Part shown: positions 43,385-52,822 of the stretch, one piece after another
Position numbering within the stretch: position 1 is the stretch's first letter
How the letters are laid out: each line of letters opens with the position of its first letter
Origin: Bordetella ansorpii
Lineage (GTDB): Bacteria > Pseudomonadota > Gammaproteobacteria > Burkholderiales > Burkholderiaceae_B
DNA length: 64,000 bases
Assembly: GCF_900078705.1 (NCBI RefSeq)
Contig: NZ_FKIF01000009.1
Span: forward strand, 248,001 to 312,000
Reading direction: 5' to 3'
Notes under the pieces: model-generated
The model's input: only the letters and a program-made list of their open reading frames with translations
Database searches by the model: none
What the model was told of the DNA's origin: nothing
Made by a program: the position numbers and the translations under genes

Positions 43385-44599
43385 ATGCGGCGGCTCGCTC
43401 AACATGCGGCCCTGAACGCCGCGGCCAACGCCGCGGCGTCAGCCTCGCAATGGCTGTTGGTAGTGATGTTCGCCCACCTGTACGGCAAGGACACCCTTGG
43501 CGCCTATGGCTTGACGCTGGCGGTGGTCTCGCCGTTGTTTCTGCTTGGCGGACTGAACCTGCGCGCCCTGGCCAGCAGCCTGCCTGAAAGTGCCTATGCG
43601 CCGCGGCAATTGCTGCAACTCCAGGCGTGGGGGGTGACGGTGGCCGCGCTGGCCTCTGTGGTGGCGGGCGCCTTTCTGCTGCGTGACCACGGCTTCGCGT
43701 ATACCGGCTTGCTGGTGGCCGTGGTGGTGGCCAAGGTCGTCGACACGCTGGCCGAAGGCCGCTACGGCTTCCTGCAACGGCAACACCGGACCGGGCCGAT
43801 CGCCAGGCGCAAGTTCGCCCGTGCGGTGCTGACCGTGGCGACGTTCGCCGTGCTGGCGCATTGGGCGCGCCTGCCGCCTGCGCTGGCCATGGCAGGCGTG
43901 TTCGCGGGCTCCGCAGCGCTGTATCTGCTGGGAGAGCGCGCCGCGACCGCGAAGCTGGCGGACCACACGGCGCCGAACGCGGCCGCGCGGGTACTGCCGC
44001 TGGCCCTGCTCAGCGGTGCCGCCGCGGCCGTGGATGCACTGGTGATCGCGATTCCACGCCTGGAACTGGGCAACGGCGTGGACCTGGCGTCGGTGGCCCT
44101 GTTCACCGCGCTGATACAGATTCCCATGATCGGAGCGGTGATCGTCAGCGGCATCGGACATACGATGATCAGCCGCTTGCGCACTGCGCGGGCCTGCTCT
44201 GACTACCTTCGCATGCTCGCAAGCGCACAGGGCTCGGTCGCCTTCCTGGGCCTGGCGGGAGCAGCGGTGGCGGGACTGTGGGGCGACAGGTTGATGCCGC
44301 TGGTGTACGGCCGGGAGTTCTCTCACACTGGCGGCCAGTTGGCCATCGTGATGTGGGGCGGCCTGGCATGGTATCTGGCAAGCATGAACGGCATCGCTCT
44401 GCAGGCGCGCGGCCGCTACCGGGCGCACCTGGTCACGATATGCGCGGCAGCCGTCGCGGCGGGCGTTGCCATGGCGCTGCAAACGCCCGGCGTGCTTGCA
44501 GGCGTCAACGCCTACGTCGCCGCCATGGTGACGCGGTTGGCGGTCAGCACCGCCGCCCTTCTCGAGGTTTTCATCCATCATGATGGCTGGCAGGACTGA
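43385..44599 (+). CDS. polysaccharide flippase (Wzx-like)
   Basis: A 404-residue integral membrane protein with about twelve hydrophobic helices spread over its whole length. The first helix is ASASQWLLVVMFAHLYGKDT, followed by GAYGLTLAVVSPLFLLGGLN, as in MOP-superfamily flippases. It should move undecaprenyl-linked repeat units to the periplasm. ATG 43385 follows the ugd stop directly, with no spacer, so translation is probably coupled. Sequence similarity within this family is low, so the assignment rests on topology and context. Confidence 0.8.
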   Translation: MRRLAQHAALNAAANAAASASQWLLVVMFAHLYGKDTLGAYGLTLAVVSPLFLLGGLNLRALASSLPESAYAPRQLLQLQAWGVTVAALASVVAGAFLLRDHGFAYTGLLVAVVVAKVVDTLAEGRYGFLQRQHRTGPIARRKFARAVLTVATFAVLAHWARLPPALAMAGVFAGSAALYLLGERAATAKLADHTAPNAAARVLPLALLSGAAAAVDALVIAIPRLELGNGVDLASVALFTALIQIPMIGAVIVSGIGHTMISRLRTARACSDYLRMLASAQGSVAFLGLAGAAVAGLWGDRLMPLVYGREFSHTGGQLAIVMWGGLAWYLASMNGIALQARGRYRAHLVTICAAAVAAGVAMALQTPGVLAGVNAYVAAMVTRLAVSTAALLEVFIHHDGWQD

Positions 44600-44674
44600 C
44601 CGCCTCCCGCGCAATGCGGCAGGCGGCCGCCTCCCCGGCGGAAGCCCCGCTTGCTCGACCGGGATGCGCGCCGC

Positions 44675-45997
44675 ATGACGCTCAACGCTGCGCTGCTCGC
44701 CGCCCTGTGCGCGTTCTACGTGGCAATGATGTTGCGCCATGGCCGACAGAACGCCCTGACCCCGCGGTCCTTCTACGCCGCCATCAACCTGATGCGGCTG
44801 GGACCCTACATGGTCGCCGTGCTGGTGGATCCGGGCATGATGGACTCGCGCATTTATCACACAATCGGCGCGGTGGAACTGGAAGGCGTGATCCGTACGT
44901 ACCTGGCATGCGAACTGCTGGGCGCGGTGCTGTTCTTTTACCTGCTGCGCGGGGCGCGCCTGGAATGGTGCCCCGCCGCGCCGGCCTCCGCGCGGCCTGC
45001 CCGCCCTCCGGGCCTGTGGGCCATCGTCCTGCTGGTGGCGGTCGCACTGGTGCTGGTGGTCATCCGCGTGCAGGCCGCCGGCGGGCTGGGCTTTCTGCTG
45101 GCCAACCTGGCGCTGCGCGCCGAAATCACGGCGGGTTACGGTTTTCTGGTGACGCCGGCCTATGCCTGCTTCGCCATTGCGACCGTCGCCGCGCTGCAGC
45201 GGGTCTGCGCGAGGCGCTGCCTGTTCGACTGGGCGGTTTTCATTGGCGTGATCACCATCGGCGCGCTGGGCATGTCGGCCTTCGGTGGCCGCAAGGATGC
45301 CCTGCTGCTGGCCTGCACGGCCCTCATCGCGTATGCCAGCCTCGTCCGGCCGCTGCGCTGGACCTCTCCGGTGTTCCCCACGGTCTTCGTGTGCGTCGCC
45401 GCGTACAGCTATTTCCTGGGCGCCGCACGCCAGCTCGGCGGACTGGACATGGTCTCGGCGGATCCCCTGGCGGTGGCCGGCGACGGACTGCGCAACCTGT
45501 CGACGTTCTTCAAGACGCTCAGCTACGTCGATACGTACCTCTTCATCGTGTCGTACTTCCAGCATGCCGACTACTGGTGGTTCTCCATCTTCCAGAACCT
45601 GCCTGCCTCCTTCATGCCCAGTCTGCTGTATCCCGACAAGCCGCCCGTGGACGAGGGCGTCTACATCCGATCGCTGCTCGAAGGCTACGCGCTGACGCCG
45701 CCCATCCCGGCCAGGGATCTCTACCCTTCGTCCCTGCCGCCGGAGACGCTGGGCAACGGTTACGCGGCGTTCGGCATGGCCGGCGTCGCCGCCTTCTTTG
45801 CTCTGAAAGCATGGTGCTTCCGCCTGGCCTTCAGCCTGCGGCTGGGCGCCTGGAAGGCGCTGCCCATGGTGTTCCTGGTGTGCTTCGCCTACAACTTCCA
45901 GGTGTCCCCGCTGCGGCTCGTGCAGATACTGCAGGTGCTGGCGGTGTGCCTGGCGCTGAACGTTCTCATCCGTTTCTTCAGGAAATCCAGCACATGA
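44675..45997 (+). CDS. polysaccharide polymerase (Wzy-like)
   Basis: A 440-residue membrane protein with about eleven hydrophobic segments and a large loop near residues 280-340 (YWWFSIFQNLPASFMPSLLY), typical of O-antigen/capsule polymerases. It would link repeat units in the periplasm. ATG 44675 is preferred over the in-frame TTG 44651. The stop overlaps the start of the glycosyltransferase (ATGA). Polymerases are poorly conserved, so the call depends on topology and position between the flippase and a glycosyltransferase. Confidence 0.78.
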   Translation: MTLNAALLAALCAFYVAMMLRHGRQNALTPRSFYAAINLMRLGPYMVAVLVDPGMMDSRIYHTIGAVELEGVIRTYLACELLGAVLFFYLLRGARLEWCPAAPASARPARPPGLWAIVLLVAVALVLVVIRVQAAGGLGFLLANLALRAEITAGYGFLVTPAYACFAIATVAALQRVCARRCLFDWAVFIGVITIGALGMSAFGGRKDALLLACTALIAYASLVRPLRWTSPVFPTVFVCVAAYSYFLGAARQLGGLDMVSADPLAVAGDGLRNLSTFFKTLSYVDTYLFIVSYFQHADYWWFSIFQNLPASFMPSLLYPDKPPVDEGVYIRSLLEGYALTPPIPARDLYPSSLPPETLGNGYAAFGMAGVAAFFALKAWCFRLAFSLRLGAWKALPMVFLVCFAYNFQVSPLRLVQILQVLAVCLALNVLIRFFRKSST

Positions 45998-47178
45998 CAC
46001 TGCGAGCCGAGCCAGGCGCCTGCCCCGCCCTTCTGGTCTTCATGCCCCACTTCGCCCCCGGTTTCAAGATCGGCGGGCCGCTGCAGAGCATCCTGGGCCT
46101 GATCGCCTTCCATTCCGAAAACCTGTCGATCCGGGTGCTCACCCTGAACCGGGACTACACCGACCGGCAGGCGTACCCGGACATCCCGACAGGCCGCTGG
46201 CTGGCGGTCAGTACGGCGCAGGTGCGCTACTGCGCCAGCGCCTGGCAGGCGCTGCGGGCGCTGCGCGGCGCATGCCAGGGCCGCACGCTGTACCTGCAGA
46301 GCAGTTTCAGCCCTGGCTGGTCGTTGCTGCCCCTTCTGCTGGCCCGGTTGCGCCTGATCCGGCCCAGGCACATCGTGGTGGCGCCACGCGGCGAACTGTC
46401 GGCCGGCGCGCTGGCCCTGCGGCCGGCCAAGAAGCGCCTGGCGCTGGCCGCGATGCGGCTGCTGGCATTGCATCGTGGCGTGCGCTTCCAGGCCACCTGC
46501 GAGGAAGAGGTGGACGAGATCGCGTCACGGCTGCACGTCGCGCGCGACCGCATCATGCTGCTGCGCAATCTGCCGATGAGCCGGCCGGACGCCATGCACT
46601 CGATGCACGAGAAAGTCCCGGGCGTCCTGCGCATGGTCTTCCTGTCGCGCGTATCGCCCAAGAAGAACCTGCACCGCTTGATCCAGGACATGGCGCAGCT
46701 TCCTGCCGGGGTGACGCTGGACGTCTACGGCCCCGCCGACGACCAGCCATACCTGGCGCAATGCCAGGCGCTGGCAGCGGCGCTCGGCCAGCCGGAACGG
46801 GTCCGGTTCGTGGGGGCCGTTGCCCCAGCCCGCGTCGGCGCGACCTTGCAGGGCTATGACGTGTTCGCGTTGCCGACCATGGGGGAGAACTTCGGCCACG
46901 CCATCTACGAAGCGCTCGCCAACGGCCTGCCCGTCATCCTGAGCGATCGCACCCCATGGCGCAACCTGCGGGACCGCATGGCCGGCGAGGATCTCGACCT
47001 GGAGGCGCCCGACGCGCTGCGGGCGGCCTTGCAGCGCTTTGCGGACATGGACACCAGGACCATACTGCGCTATCGCCAGGGTGCGCAGGCCATCGCCCGG
47101 CAGTACATCGAGCAGGCCGTCGACGCCGGCGCGTGCGCCAGACTGTTCGGGCCAGGCCACCCAGGGGACGAGGCATGA
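45994..47178 (+). CDS. GT4 family glycosyltransferase
   Basis: A 394-residue GT-B glycosyltransferase with conserved C-terminal donor region: MVFLSRVSPKKNLHRLIQDM near residue 213 and ALPTMGENFGHAIYEALANG with the family E-x7-E-like pattern near residue 290. The N-terminus starts PALLVFMPHFAPGFKIGGPL. It is cytosolic or membrane-associated and transfers one sugar of the repeat unit; the sugar cannot be read from sequence. It is translationally coupled on both sides by ATGA overlaps. Confidence 0.88.
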   Translation: MTLRAEPGACPALLVFMPHFAPGFKIGGPLQSILGLIAFHSENLSIRVLTLNRDYTDRQAYPDIPTGRWLAVSTAQVRYCASAWQALRALRGACQGRTLYLQSSFSPGWSLLPLLLARLRLIRPRHIVVAPRGELSAGALALRPAKKRLALAAMRLLALHRGVRFQATCEEEVDEIASRLHVARDRIMLLRNLPMSRPDAMHSMHEKVPGVLRMVFLSRVSPKKNLHRLIQDMAQLPAGVTLDVYGPADDQPYLAQCQALAAALGQPERVRFVGAVAPARVGATLQGYDVFALPTMGENFGHAIYEALANGLPVILSDRTPWRNLRDRMAGEDLDLEAPDALRAALQRFADMDTRTILRYRQGAQAIARQYIEQAVDAGACARLFGPGHPGDEA

Positions 47179-48644
47179 GGCGGCGCGGCTTCCTGGCGCA
47201 ACTGGCCGGCCACGGCGCGGCCGCGCTGCCCCTGCGGGCCATGGCGCAGCATACCCCGGGGGGCTACACGCTGCAGGACCGGGCCCGGCTTGCCCATTCC
47301 CGGCAGAGTCTCCCCGTCAAGCGGCTCAAGCTGCGTTACGGCGCGGGCGAGGTGATGCTGACGCCGGGCATCTACGAGTACGGCCAGACCCTGGAACTGG
47401 ACGGCGACCTGCGCCTGGCCGCGGCAGGCCCGCCTGGCTCGGTGGTGCTGAAATACACCGGCGGCAGCGATGCCATCGTGGTGAACTCCCGTACGCAAAC
47501 GCTGTCTTCCGCCCCGGAGAACGTGCGCAGCTTCGCCATGGAAAACATCAGCGTAGTGGCCGAACGCGCCCGCTGCGGCATCCTGATCGGCGCGCGCACG
47601 CAGCCCGGTATCACGCTGCAAGGCGTGGGCATCTACGGTGTGGCCGGCCCCGCCGTGCATTGCGGCGAGGCGGTGTATTTCCTGGCTCTGCATCATTGCA
47701 CCGTGCGCGAATGCGCGGCGCCGGTCTACGTTGGCGCCTATTGCGACCTGTTCACCGTGGACGACCGCAGTCTGTTCACCGACAACGCCGCGGGTGCGCT
47801 ATTGCTCGAGTGCCCCACGTTCCTCGTCTCGAATGCCGATTTCGAGTCGAATGGCGGCCTGGCCGACATCATCGTGCGCAACGCGTCGGGAATAGCCGGC
47901 AACCGCAACGGCCTGCTGCTGAAAAACCGGCATGGCCCGGAAGTCCGGCCAGGAATCGTGCCTGTGCAGCACGACGTCGCCCTGATCGAAGCGGCGGGCC
48001 TGCCGCCCGGCTCCGCCATGACGAACCTGCGCCTGTGGGCAAACGACCATTTCAGCGGCGGCAGCTTCCCCCCCAAGCAATCACCGCTGCTGCTCGATGC
48101 CCGTGTGCGGCGCCTGGACATCCGCGGCGAGCGCCACGGCGGCTACGCCGCCTCCGACTACGCGACCACGACGGACGCCGCGCTGAGCCACGGCGTCGGA
48201 ACGACGTGGGACAACGACATCGACGACCTGCCCGTGCAGGATGCGCTGCGCGGGTTGTTCCGGCGCTCGAGTCCAGACCTGCGCCTGGGCGTGGCGGTCG
48301 AACCCCTGGCAGCAGGCACCGCGTTGCGGCTGGTGGGACACCGCCGCTCGGACGCGGGCGAAGGCCCCGCCGTCGCGACGTTGCGAGCCAGCGCCAATGG
48401 CACGGACTACGGCATGTTCTTCGGCTGGCAGCCGTATGCCACGCCAGCAGAGCGCCCGGTCGAGATGCGGCGCCGCGGCGCCGTGGTGTCCCTCGCACTC
48501 GATGTCCGCGGCGCCGCCCATATGGCGCCGTTGTACCTGCAACGAGACGGCACCGCCGGCCTGACCGTCCCTGCGGGCTGTGCGCCGCTGCGCATCGGCC
48601 GCCTGCTCGACGCCCGCGGCAACGCCACGATTCTGCTGGACTGA
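47175..48644 (+). CDS. Tat-exported parallel beta-helix protein
   Basis: A 489-residue protein. The N-terminus MRRRGFLAQLAGHGAAALPL is a twin-arginine leader. The body has repeated short strands with Asn/Gly turns (residues about 110-280: FAMENISVVAERARCGILIG, GVGIYGVAGPAVHCGEAVYF), as in right-handed beta-helix pectate-lyase or phage-tailspike folds. The C-terminal 130 residues look like a separate beta domain. A polymer lyase or epimerase acting in the periplasm is plausible, but no catalytic residues are identifiable. It starts in an ATGA overlap with the glycosyltransferase. Confidence 0.65.
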   Translation: MRRRGFLAQLAGHGAAALPLRAMAQHTPGGYTLQDRARLAHSRQSLPVKRLKLRYGAGEVMLTPGIYEYGQTLELDGDLRLAAAGPPGSVVLKYTGGSDAIVVNSRTQTLSSAPENVRSFAMENISVVAERARCGILIGARTQPGITLQGVGIYGVAGPAVHCGEAVYFLALHHCTVRECAAPVYVGAYCDLFTVDDRSLFTDNAAGALLLECPTFLVSNADFESNGGLADIIVRNASGIAGNRNGLLLKNRHGPEVRPGIVPVQHDVALIEAAGLPPGSAMTNLRLWANDHFSGGSFPPKQSPLLLDARVRRLDIRGERHGGYAASDYATTTDAALSHGVGTTWDNDIDDLPVQDALRGLFRRSSPDLRLGVAVEPLAAGTALRLVGHRRSDAGEGPAVATLRASANGTDYGMFFGWQPYATPAERPVEMRRRGAVVSLALDVRGAAHMAPLYLQRDGTAGLTVPAGCAPLRIGRLLDARGNATILLD

Positions 48645-48678
48645 CTCATCCATCGACCAACGACAAGGAACCCGCATC

Positions 48679-49299
48679 ATGACGTCCCTCAACCCAAGCC
48701 ACCCGGCAAATCCGTTTCAACGGGGATACTGGAACGAAACCGAACTGGCCGGCTTCGGCTTCGCCAGCGTCGGCAGGCACGTCCAGGTCTCCAAGGATTG
48801 CACCATCGTCGGCCTGCAGAACATCTCGCTGGGCGATCACGTCCGCATCGATGGCCCCACCCTGTTGACAGCCACCACGGGCTACATCCGGATAGGCTCG
48901 TACATCCACATCGGCAGCGGAAGTTCGCTGGGGGGAGGGGCGGGCATCACCTTGGGCGATTTCGCGAACATCTCGCAGGGGGTCCACATATACAGCGTGT
49001 CCGATGACTATTCCGGCCAGACGCTGACCAATCCGTGCGTACCCGCGCGCTACAAGAATGTGCAGGCTGCCCCGGTGACGTTCGAACGTCACGTCATTGT
49101 CGGCAGCAACAGCGTGGTGCTGCCGGGCGTCACGCTCGGAGAAGGCGCGTCGGTCGGCGCGCTCACGCTGGTCAACCGGACCCTGCAACCGTGGGGCATC
49201 TACGGTGGCACACCGGCCAGGCGCCTGAAATCGCGCGCGCGCGACCTGTTGAAGAATGAAGCGGCGTTCCTCGACGAACTTCAACAGGCCGACCGATAA
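48679..49299 (+). CDS. hexapeptide-repeat acyltransferase
   Basis: A 206-residue left-handed beta-helix protein. Isoleucine-rich hexapeptide repeats run from about residue 37 to 165 (CTIVGLQNISLGDHVRID, IRIGSYIHIGSGSSLGGGAG, VIVGSNSVVLPGVTLGEGAS). The ending WGIYGGTPARRLKSR is typical of the WbbJ/LacA-type O-acetyltransferase family. It most likely acetylates a sugar of the repeat unit, either O-acetyl or the 4-amino group of the sugar made by the convergent operon. AAGGA lies before the ATG. The last 21 bases overlap the convergent glycosyltransferase gene. Confidence 0.85.
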   Translation: MTSLNPSHPANPFQRGYWNETELAGFGFASVGRHVQVSKDCTIVGLQNISLGDHVRIDGPTLLTATTGYIRIGSYIHIGSGSSLGGGAGITLGDFANISQGVHIYSVSDDYSGQTLTNPCVPARYKNVQAAPVTFERHVIVGSNSVVLPGVTLGEGASVGALTLVNRTLQPWGIYGGTPARRLKSRARDLLKNEAAFLDELQQADR

Positions 49300-50531
49300 G
49301 ACCGGTGCGCGGCCCTATCGCTGCCGCGCGCGCGCGCCAGGACTTCCAGGATGCGCGCGGCGCCTCGCGACAGCGACAACTCTCGATCGTAGAAATCGCG
49401 GCCGGCCTGGCCCAGCAGGGCGCGGCCGACCGGCGGCAACGCCGCCAGTTCCAATACGGCATCGGCCAGGGCGCCCGGCTGTTCGGGCGCAACGTTCAGG
49501 CCCGCCCCGGCGCGGGCCACCAGCGCCGCCGCATCGCCGCGCACCGCATTGATCACGGGCTTTCCCATCGCGAAGTACGCCTGCAGCTTGGATGGCACGG
49601 TGATCGCGAACAGCGGATCATCCTTCAGGTGCACCAGCAGCACCTCGGCGGCCGACAGCACGCTGCCGATCTCGTTCATGGGCATGCGCGGCAGGAACAC
49701 CACGTTGGGCAGCGCCATCCATTGGGCCAGCGCCTGCAGCCGCTGGCGGTCGATGCCGCCACCCACCAGCACGAACTGCACGTGCGGCGCGGCGTCCGCC
49801 AACCGAGCGGCCGCGTGAAGCAGGGAGTCGAGCGCCTGGGCGGGCCCCATGGTACCCGCGAAAACCACGTTGAAACGGTCGCGCATGGCGGCCGGCGGAG
49901 GCAGGCACGCCGGGCGGCGCAGGGCCGCCTCGTCGCACCAGTTGTAGACGACGTCGATCTTCTCGGCAGGCACGCCCCGTTCCGCCAGGCGCTGCGCGAA
50001 GCCCGGCGACAGCACGACGATACGCGCCGCCTGCCGATACAGCGCCTGGCACATTGTGCCGACCAGCTTCAGCATCCACGAGCGGTTGACCATCCCGGTG
50101 GCGCGCAGCGTGTCCGGCCACAGATCCTGGATGTCGCACACCAGCGGCACGCGGCGCAGCTTCGCCAGGAAGGCCGCGGCCAGCGTCACCGAGGCCGGCG
50201 GGTGATAGACATAGATCACGTCGCAGCGCCGGGTCAGCAGCGGTCCCAGCATCGCGACGCTGGCGCAGAACGATGCATAGTTCAACACCCGGCGCAGCGC
50301 CGACCCATCGTGGCTGGGGTAGAGCGGCACCCGCACCACCCTGACGCCGTCCAGTTCCGTCACCTGCCAGGGCCGGATGCGATATCCCGGGTAGACCTTC
50401 CCGCCCGGGTAATTGGGAAACCCCGTCAAGACCTCGACGCTGTGGCCCGCCGCCTGCAATGCACGGGCGAAGGCCAGGCCCTTGGGAACCGGTTCAGGAT
50501 CGAACCACTGCGTCACGAAGAGAATGCGCAT
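49281..50531 (-). CDS. WbuB-like glycosyltransferase (FucNAc transferase type)
   Basis: A 416-residue GT4 glycosyltransferase. It starts MRILFVTQWFDPEPVPKG, with typical WbuB segments YVYHPPASVTLAAAFLAKL and LVCDIQDLWPDTLRATG, and the donor region FAGTMGPAQALDSLLHAA then DDPLFAITVPSKLQAYFAMG. WbuB enzymes transfer L-FucNAc in E. coli O26-type clusters, which fits the FnlABC genes upstream in the same operon. It is the last gene of the minus-strand operon, and its 3' end overlaps the acyltransferase gene by 19 bases. Confidence 0.88.
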   Translation of the reverse strand: MRILFVTQWFDPEPVPKGLAFARALQAAGHSVEVLTGFPNYPGGKVYPGYRIRPWQVTELDGVRVVRVPLYPSHDGSALRRVLNYASFCASVAMLGPLLTRRCDVIYVYHPPASVTLAAAFLAKLRRVPLVCDIQDLWPDTLRATGMVNRSWMLKLVGTMCQALYRQAARIVVLSPGFAQRLAERGVPAEKIDVVYNWCDEAALRRPACLPPPAAMRDRFNVVFAGTMGPAQALDSLLHAAARLADAAPHVQFVLVGGGIDRQRLQALAQWMALPNVVFLPRMPMNEIGSVLSAAEVLLVHLKDDPLFAITVPSKLQAYFAMGKPVINAVRGDAAALVARAGAGLNVAPEQPGALADAVLELAALPPVGRALLGQAGRDFYDRELSLSRGAARILEVLARARGSDRAAHRSYRSAC

Positions 50532-50541
50532 GACAGGCCGC

Positions 50542-51675
50542 TCAGCACTTCTGCCAGACCACGCGTCCGACGTAATCCGTGTAGCTGTGCAGGATACGGA
50601 CCACCTTTTCGGACACATTGTCGGCACTGTAGTCCGCCACCGGCGCCAGCAGGCGGCGGCCGGCCCGCGGTTGCTCAGCCAGGATCGCCAGGCCTTGCAG
50701 CACCCGGTCGTTGCTCAGCCCGGTCATCATCACGGCGCCCTCTTCCATGCCTTCGGGACGCTCGTGCGCCTCGCGCAGGTTCAGCGCCGGGAAATTGAGA
50801 ATCGACGACTCCTCGGTGATGGTCCCGCTGTCCGACAGCACGGCCCGCGCGTGCATCTGCAGCTTCACATAGTCCTTGAAGCCCATGGGCTTGAGCAGTT
50901 GCACGCGAGACGACAGCAGCAGCGAAGCCGAGTCCAGGCGCTTGCGCGTGCGAGGATGGGTGGATACGATGACGGGCAATTCGTACTGCGCCGCCACCTG
51001 GTCGAGCAGGTTGATCAGGCGCGACAGATTGCGCGGCGAGTCGACGTTCTCCTCGCGGTGCGCGCTCACCACGAAGTACTGCTCTTCGATCAGGCCCAGG
51101 CGCTGCAGGACGTCCGACTGGTCGATCCCCTGCCGATAATGATTCAGGACCTCCCGCATGGGGCTGCCCGTCTTGATGATGCGGTCGGGCGGGATGCCCT
51201 CCCGCAGCAGGTACTCCCGCGCGATGTCGCTGTAGGTCAGATTGATGTCGGCGATGTGGTCCACGATGCGCCGGTTGGTCTCCTCGGGCACGCGCTGATC
51301 GAAGCAGCGGTTGCCCGCCTCCATGTGGAAAATCGGCACGCGCCGGCGCTTGGCCGCGATCGCCGCCAGACAGCTGTTGGTATCGCCCAGCAGCAGCAGC
51401 GCGTCCGGCCGGTTCTCGGCCAGCCAGGCGTCGACGGCCATGATGATGGCGCCGATGGTCTTGGCCGCGGTGTCGCCCGCTGCGTTCAGGAAGACGTCCG
51501 GCGTCCTCAGCGCCAGGTCCTGGAAGAAAATCTCATTGAGCTCGTAGTCGTAGTTCTGGCCGGTATGGATCAGTTGGTGCGAGGTGTGCCGCTCCAGCGC
51601 CGCGATCACGCGCGACAGGCGAATGATCTCGGGCCGCGTGCCGACCACGGTGGCCACTTTCAGCTTTTTCAGCAT
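50542..51675 (-). CDS. UDP-N-acetylglucosamine 2-epimerase family (FnlC/WbjD-like)
   Basis: A 377-residue enzyme of the WecB fold. It starts [20 protein letters not shown], then [15 protein letters not shown], then [20 protein letters not shown] with the catalytic-site acidic and histidine residues. It lies third after FnlA- and FnlB-like genes, where the paralogue acts as the 2-epimerase that yields UDP-L-FucNAc. Ten bases separate it from the glycosyltransferase. By sequence alone it could be a UDP-GlcNAc 2-epimerase; context favours FnlC. Confidence 0.85.
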   Translation of the reverse strand: MLKKLKVATVVGTRPEIIRLSRVIAALERHTSHQLIHTGQNYDYELNEIFFQDLALRTPDVFLNAAGDTAAKTIGAIIMAVDAWLAENRPDALLLLGDTNSCLAAIAAKRRRVPIFHMEAGNRCFDQRVPEETNRRIVDHIADINLTYSDIAREYLLREGIPPDRIIKTGSPMREVLNHYRQGIDQSDVLQRLGLIEEQYFVVSAHREENVDSPRNLSRLINLLDQVAAQYELPVIVSTHPRTRKRLDSASLLLSSRVQLLKPMGFKDYVKLQMHARAVLSDSGTITEESSILNFPALNLREAHERPEGMEEGAVMMTGLSNDRVLQGLAILAEQPRAGRRLLAPVADYSADNVSEKVVRILHSYTDYVGRVVWQKC

Positions 51676-51714
51676 GGATTGCTCGTCAGGGAAAAACGGA
51701 TGAAGGGCAGCCGC

Positions 51715-52821
51715 TCATACGGGGGAGAAGATCGTGTCCGGCCGCTGGCGATCGAACACCTCGTTGGCCCACAGCATGACGACCATTTCTTCGCTGCCTA
51801 TGTTGGTGATGTCGTGCGTCCAGCCGGGAACGGTCTCGACGATCGAGGGCTCGCCGCCCTTGGTGTAGATCTCGTGGCGCTCGCCGCTGACCATGTGCCG
51901 GAAGCCGAAACGCGCCTGGCCCCGCACCACCAGGAATTTCTCGGTCTTGCTGTGGTGATAGTGCGAGCCGCGCGTCACGCCGGGCGCGGCCGTGAAATAA
52001 GAGAACTGACCCGATTCGCCGGTCTTGAGCATCTCGACGAACTCGCCGCGCGCGTCCGCGTGACGCGCGATCGCATAACAGAAGCGCGACGGAGGCAGGT
52101 AGCTGACGTACGTGGCATAGAGCGCCCGGACCAGGCCGGTTCCGACGGCGTCGACGCACAGCGCCTCGCGGTCGCGCTCGAAGCCGTGCAGCGTGTCGGC
52201 GATCTGGCCGACAGTGGCGTGGTATTCGACCGGCACGTCGCAGAACTCAGGCGGCGGCGGACAGCGTTGCAGCACATCCAGGAATGCATCGATGACATCG
52301 TCGACGTAGACCAGGCGCAGGCTCACGTTGCGGTCGTAGATGACGATAGGTCGCCCATGGACGATCTCGTGCGCGAACGTCGCCACGACCGAGTTGTAGT
52401 GCGGCCTGGCCCATTTTCCGAAGACATTGGGCAGCCGGTACAGGTAGACCGGCGCGCCGCTGTGCCGCGCGTAACCGCGCAACGCGTCTTCGGCGCGCCG
52501 CTTGCTGGCGCCGTACGGCGAGTCCCGCTCGGCGTGCAGGGATGACGCCATGATGACGGGCGGTTTCCGCCCGCACGACATCAGGCATGTGGCCAGCCAG
52601 CGCGTCAGCTCGGTATTGCCGGTAGCGAATTCGTCATCGCTTTGCGGGCGGTTGACCCCCGCAAGGTGCACCACTGCATCCACTTCCGACAGGACGGCGG
52701 GCAGCCTGGCGCGGTCGTCGGATCGCGTCCAGGGGATGGCCTGGATCTGCGGCATTTCGGACAGACGCAGCATCAGGTTCTTGCCGATGAAACCCGTCGC
52801 TCCGGTAACCAGTATCCGCAT
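51715..52821 (-). CDS. FnlB/WbjC/CapF-like reductase with cupin domain
   Basis: A 368-residue bifunctional enzyme. The first 240 residues are an extended SDR (ILVTGATGFIGKNLMLRLSE, Y-x3-K near SPYGASKRRAED). The C-terminal 110 residues are a cupin (GVTRGSHYHHSKTEKFLVVR, with zinc-binding histidines). This fusion matches CapF, which epimerises at C-3 and reduces C-4 of the CapE product to give UDP-L-TalNAc, the FnlC substrate. It begins 1 base after the FnlA stop, implying strong translational coupling. Confidence 0.88.
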   Translation of the reverse strand: MRILVTGATGFIGKNLMLRLSEMPQIQAIPWTRSDDRARLPAVLSEVDAVVHLAGVNRPQSDDEFATGNTELTRWLATCLMSCGRKPPVIMASSLHAERDSPYGASKRRAEDALRGYARHSGAPVYLYRLPNVFGKWARPHYNSVVATFAHEIVHGRPIVIYDRNVSLRLVYVDDVIDAFLDVLQRCPPPPEFCDVPVEYHATVGQIADTLHGFERDREALCVDAVGTGLVRALYATYVSYLPPSRFCYAIARHADARGEFVEMLKTGESGQFSYFTAAPGVTRGSHYHHSKTEKFLVVRGQARFGFRHMVSGERHEIYTKGGEPSIVETVPGWTHDITNIGSEEMVVMLWANEVFDRQRPDTIFSPV

Positions 52822-52822
52822 G

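Noticed and set aside
43439-46000. 853-codon minus-strand frame over the flippase and polymerase genes
   Set aside because: It runs antisense to two membrane proteins with clear helices. The peptide is Gln/His/Arg-rich.
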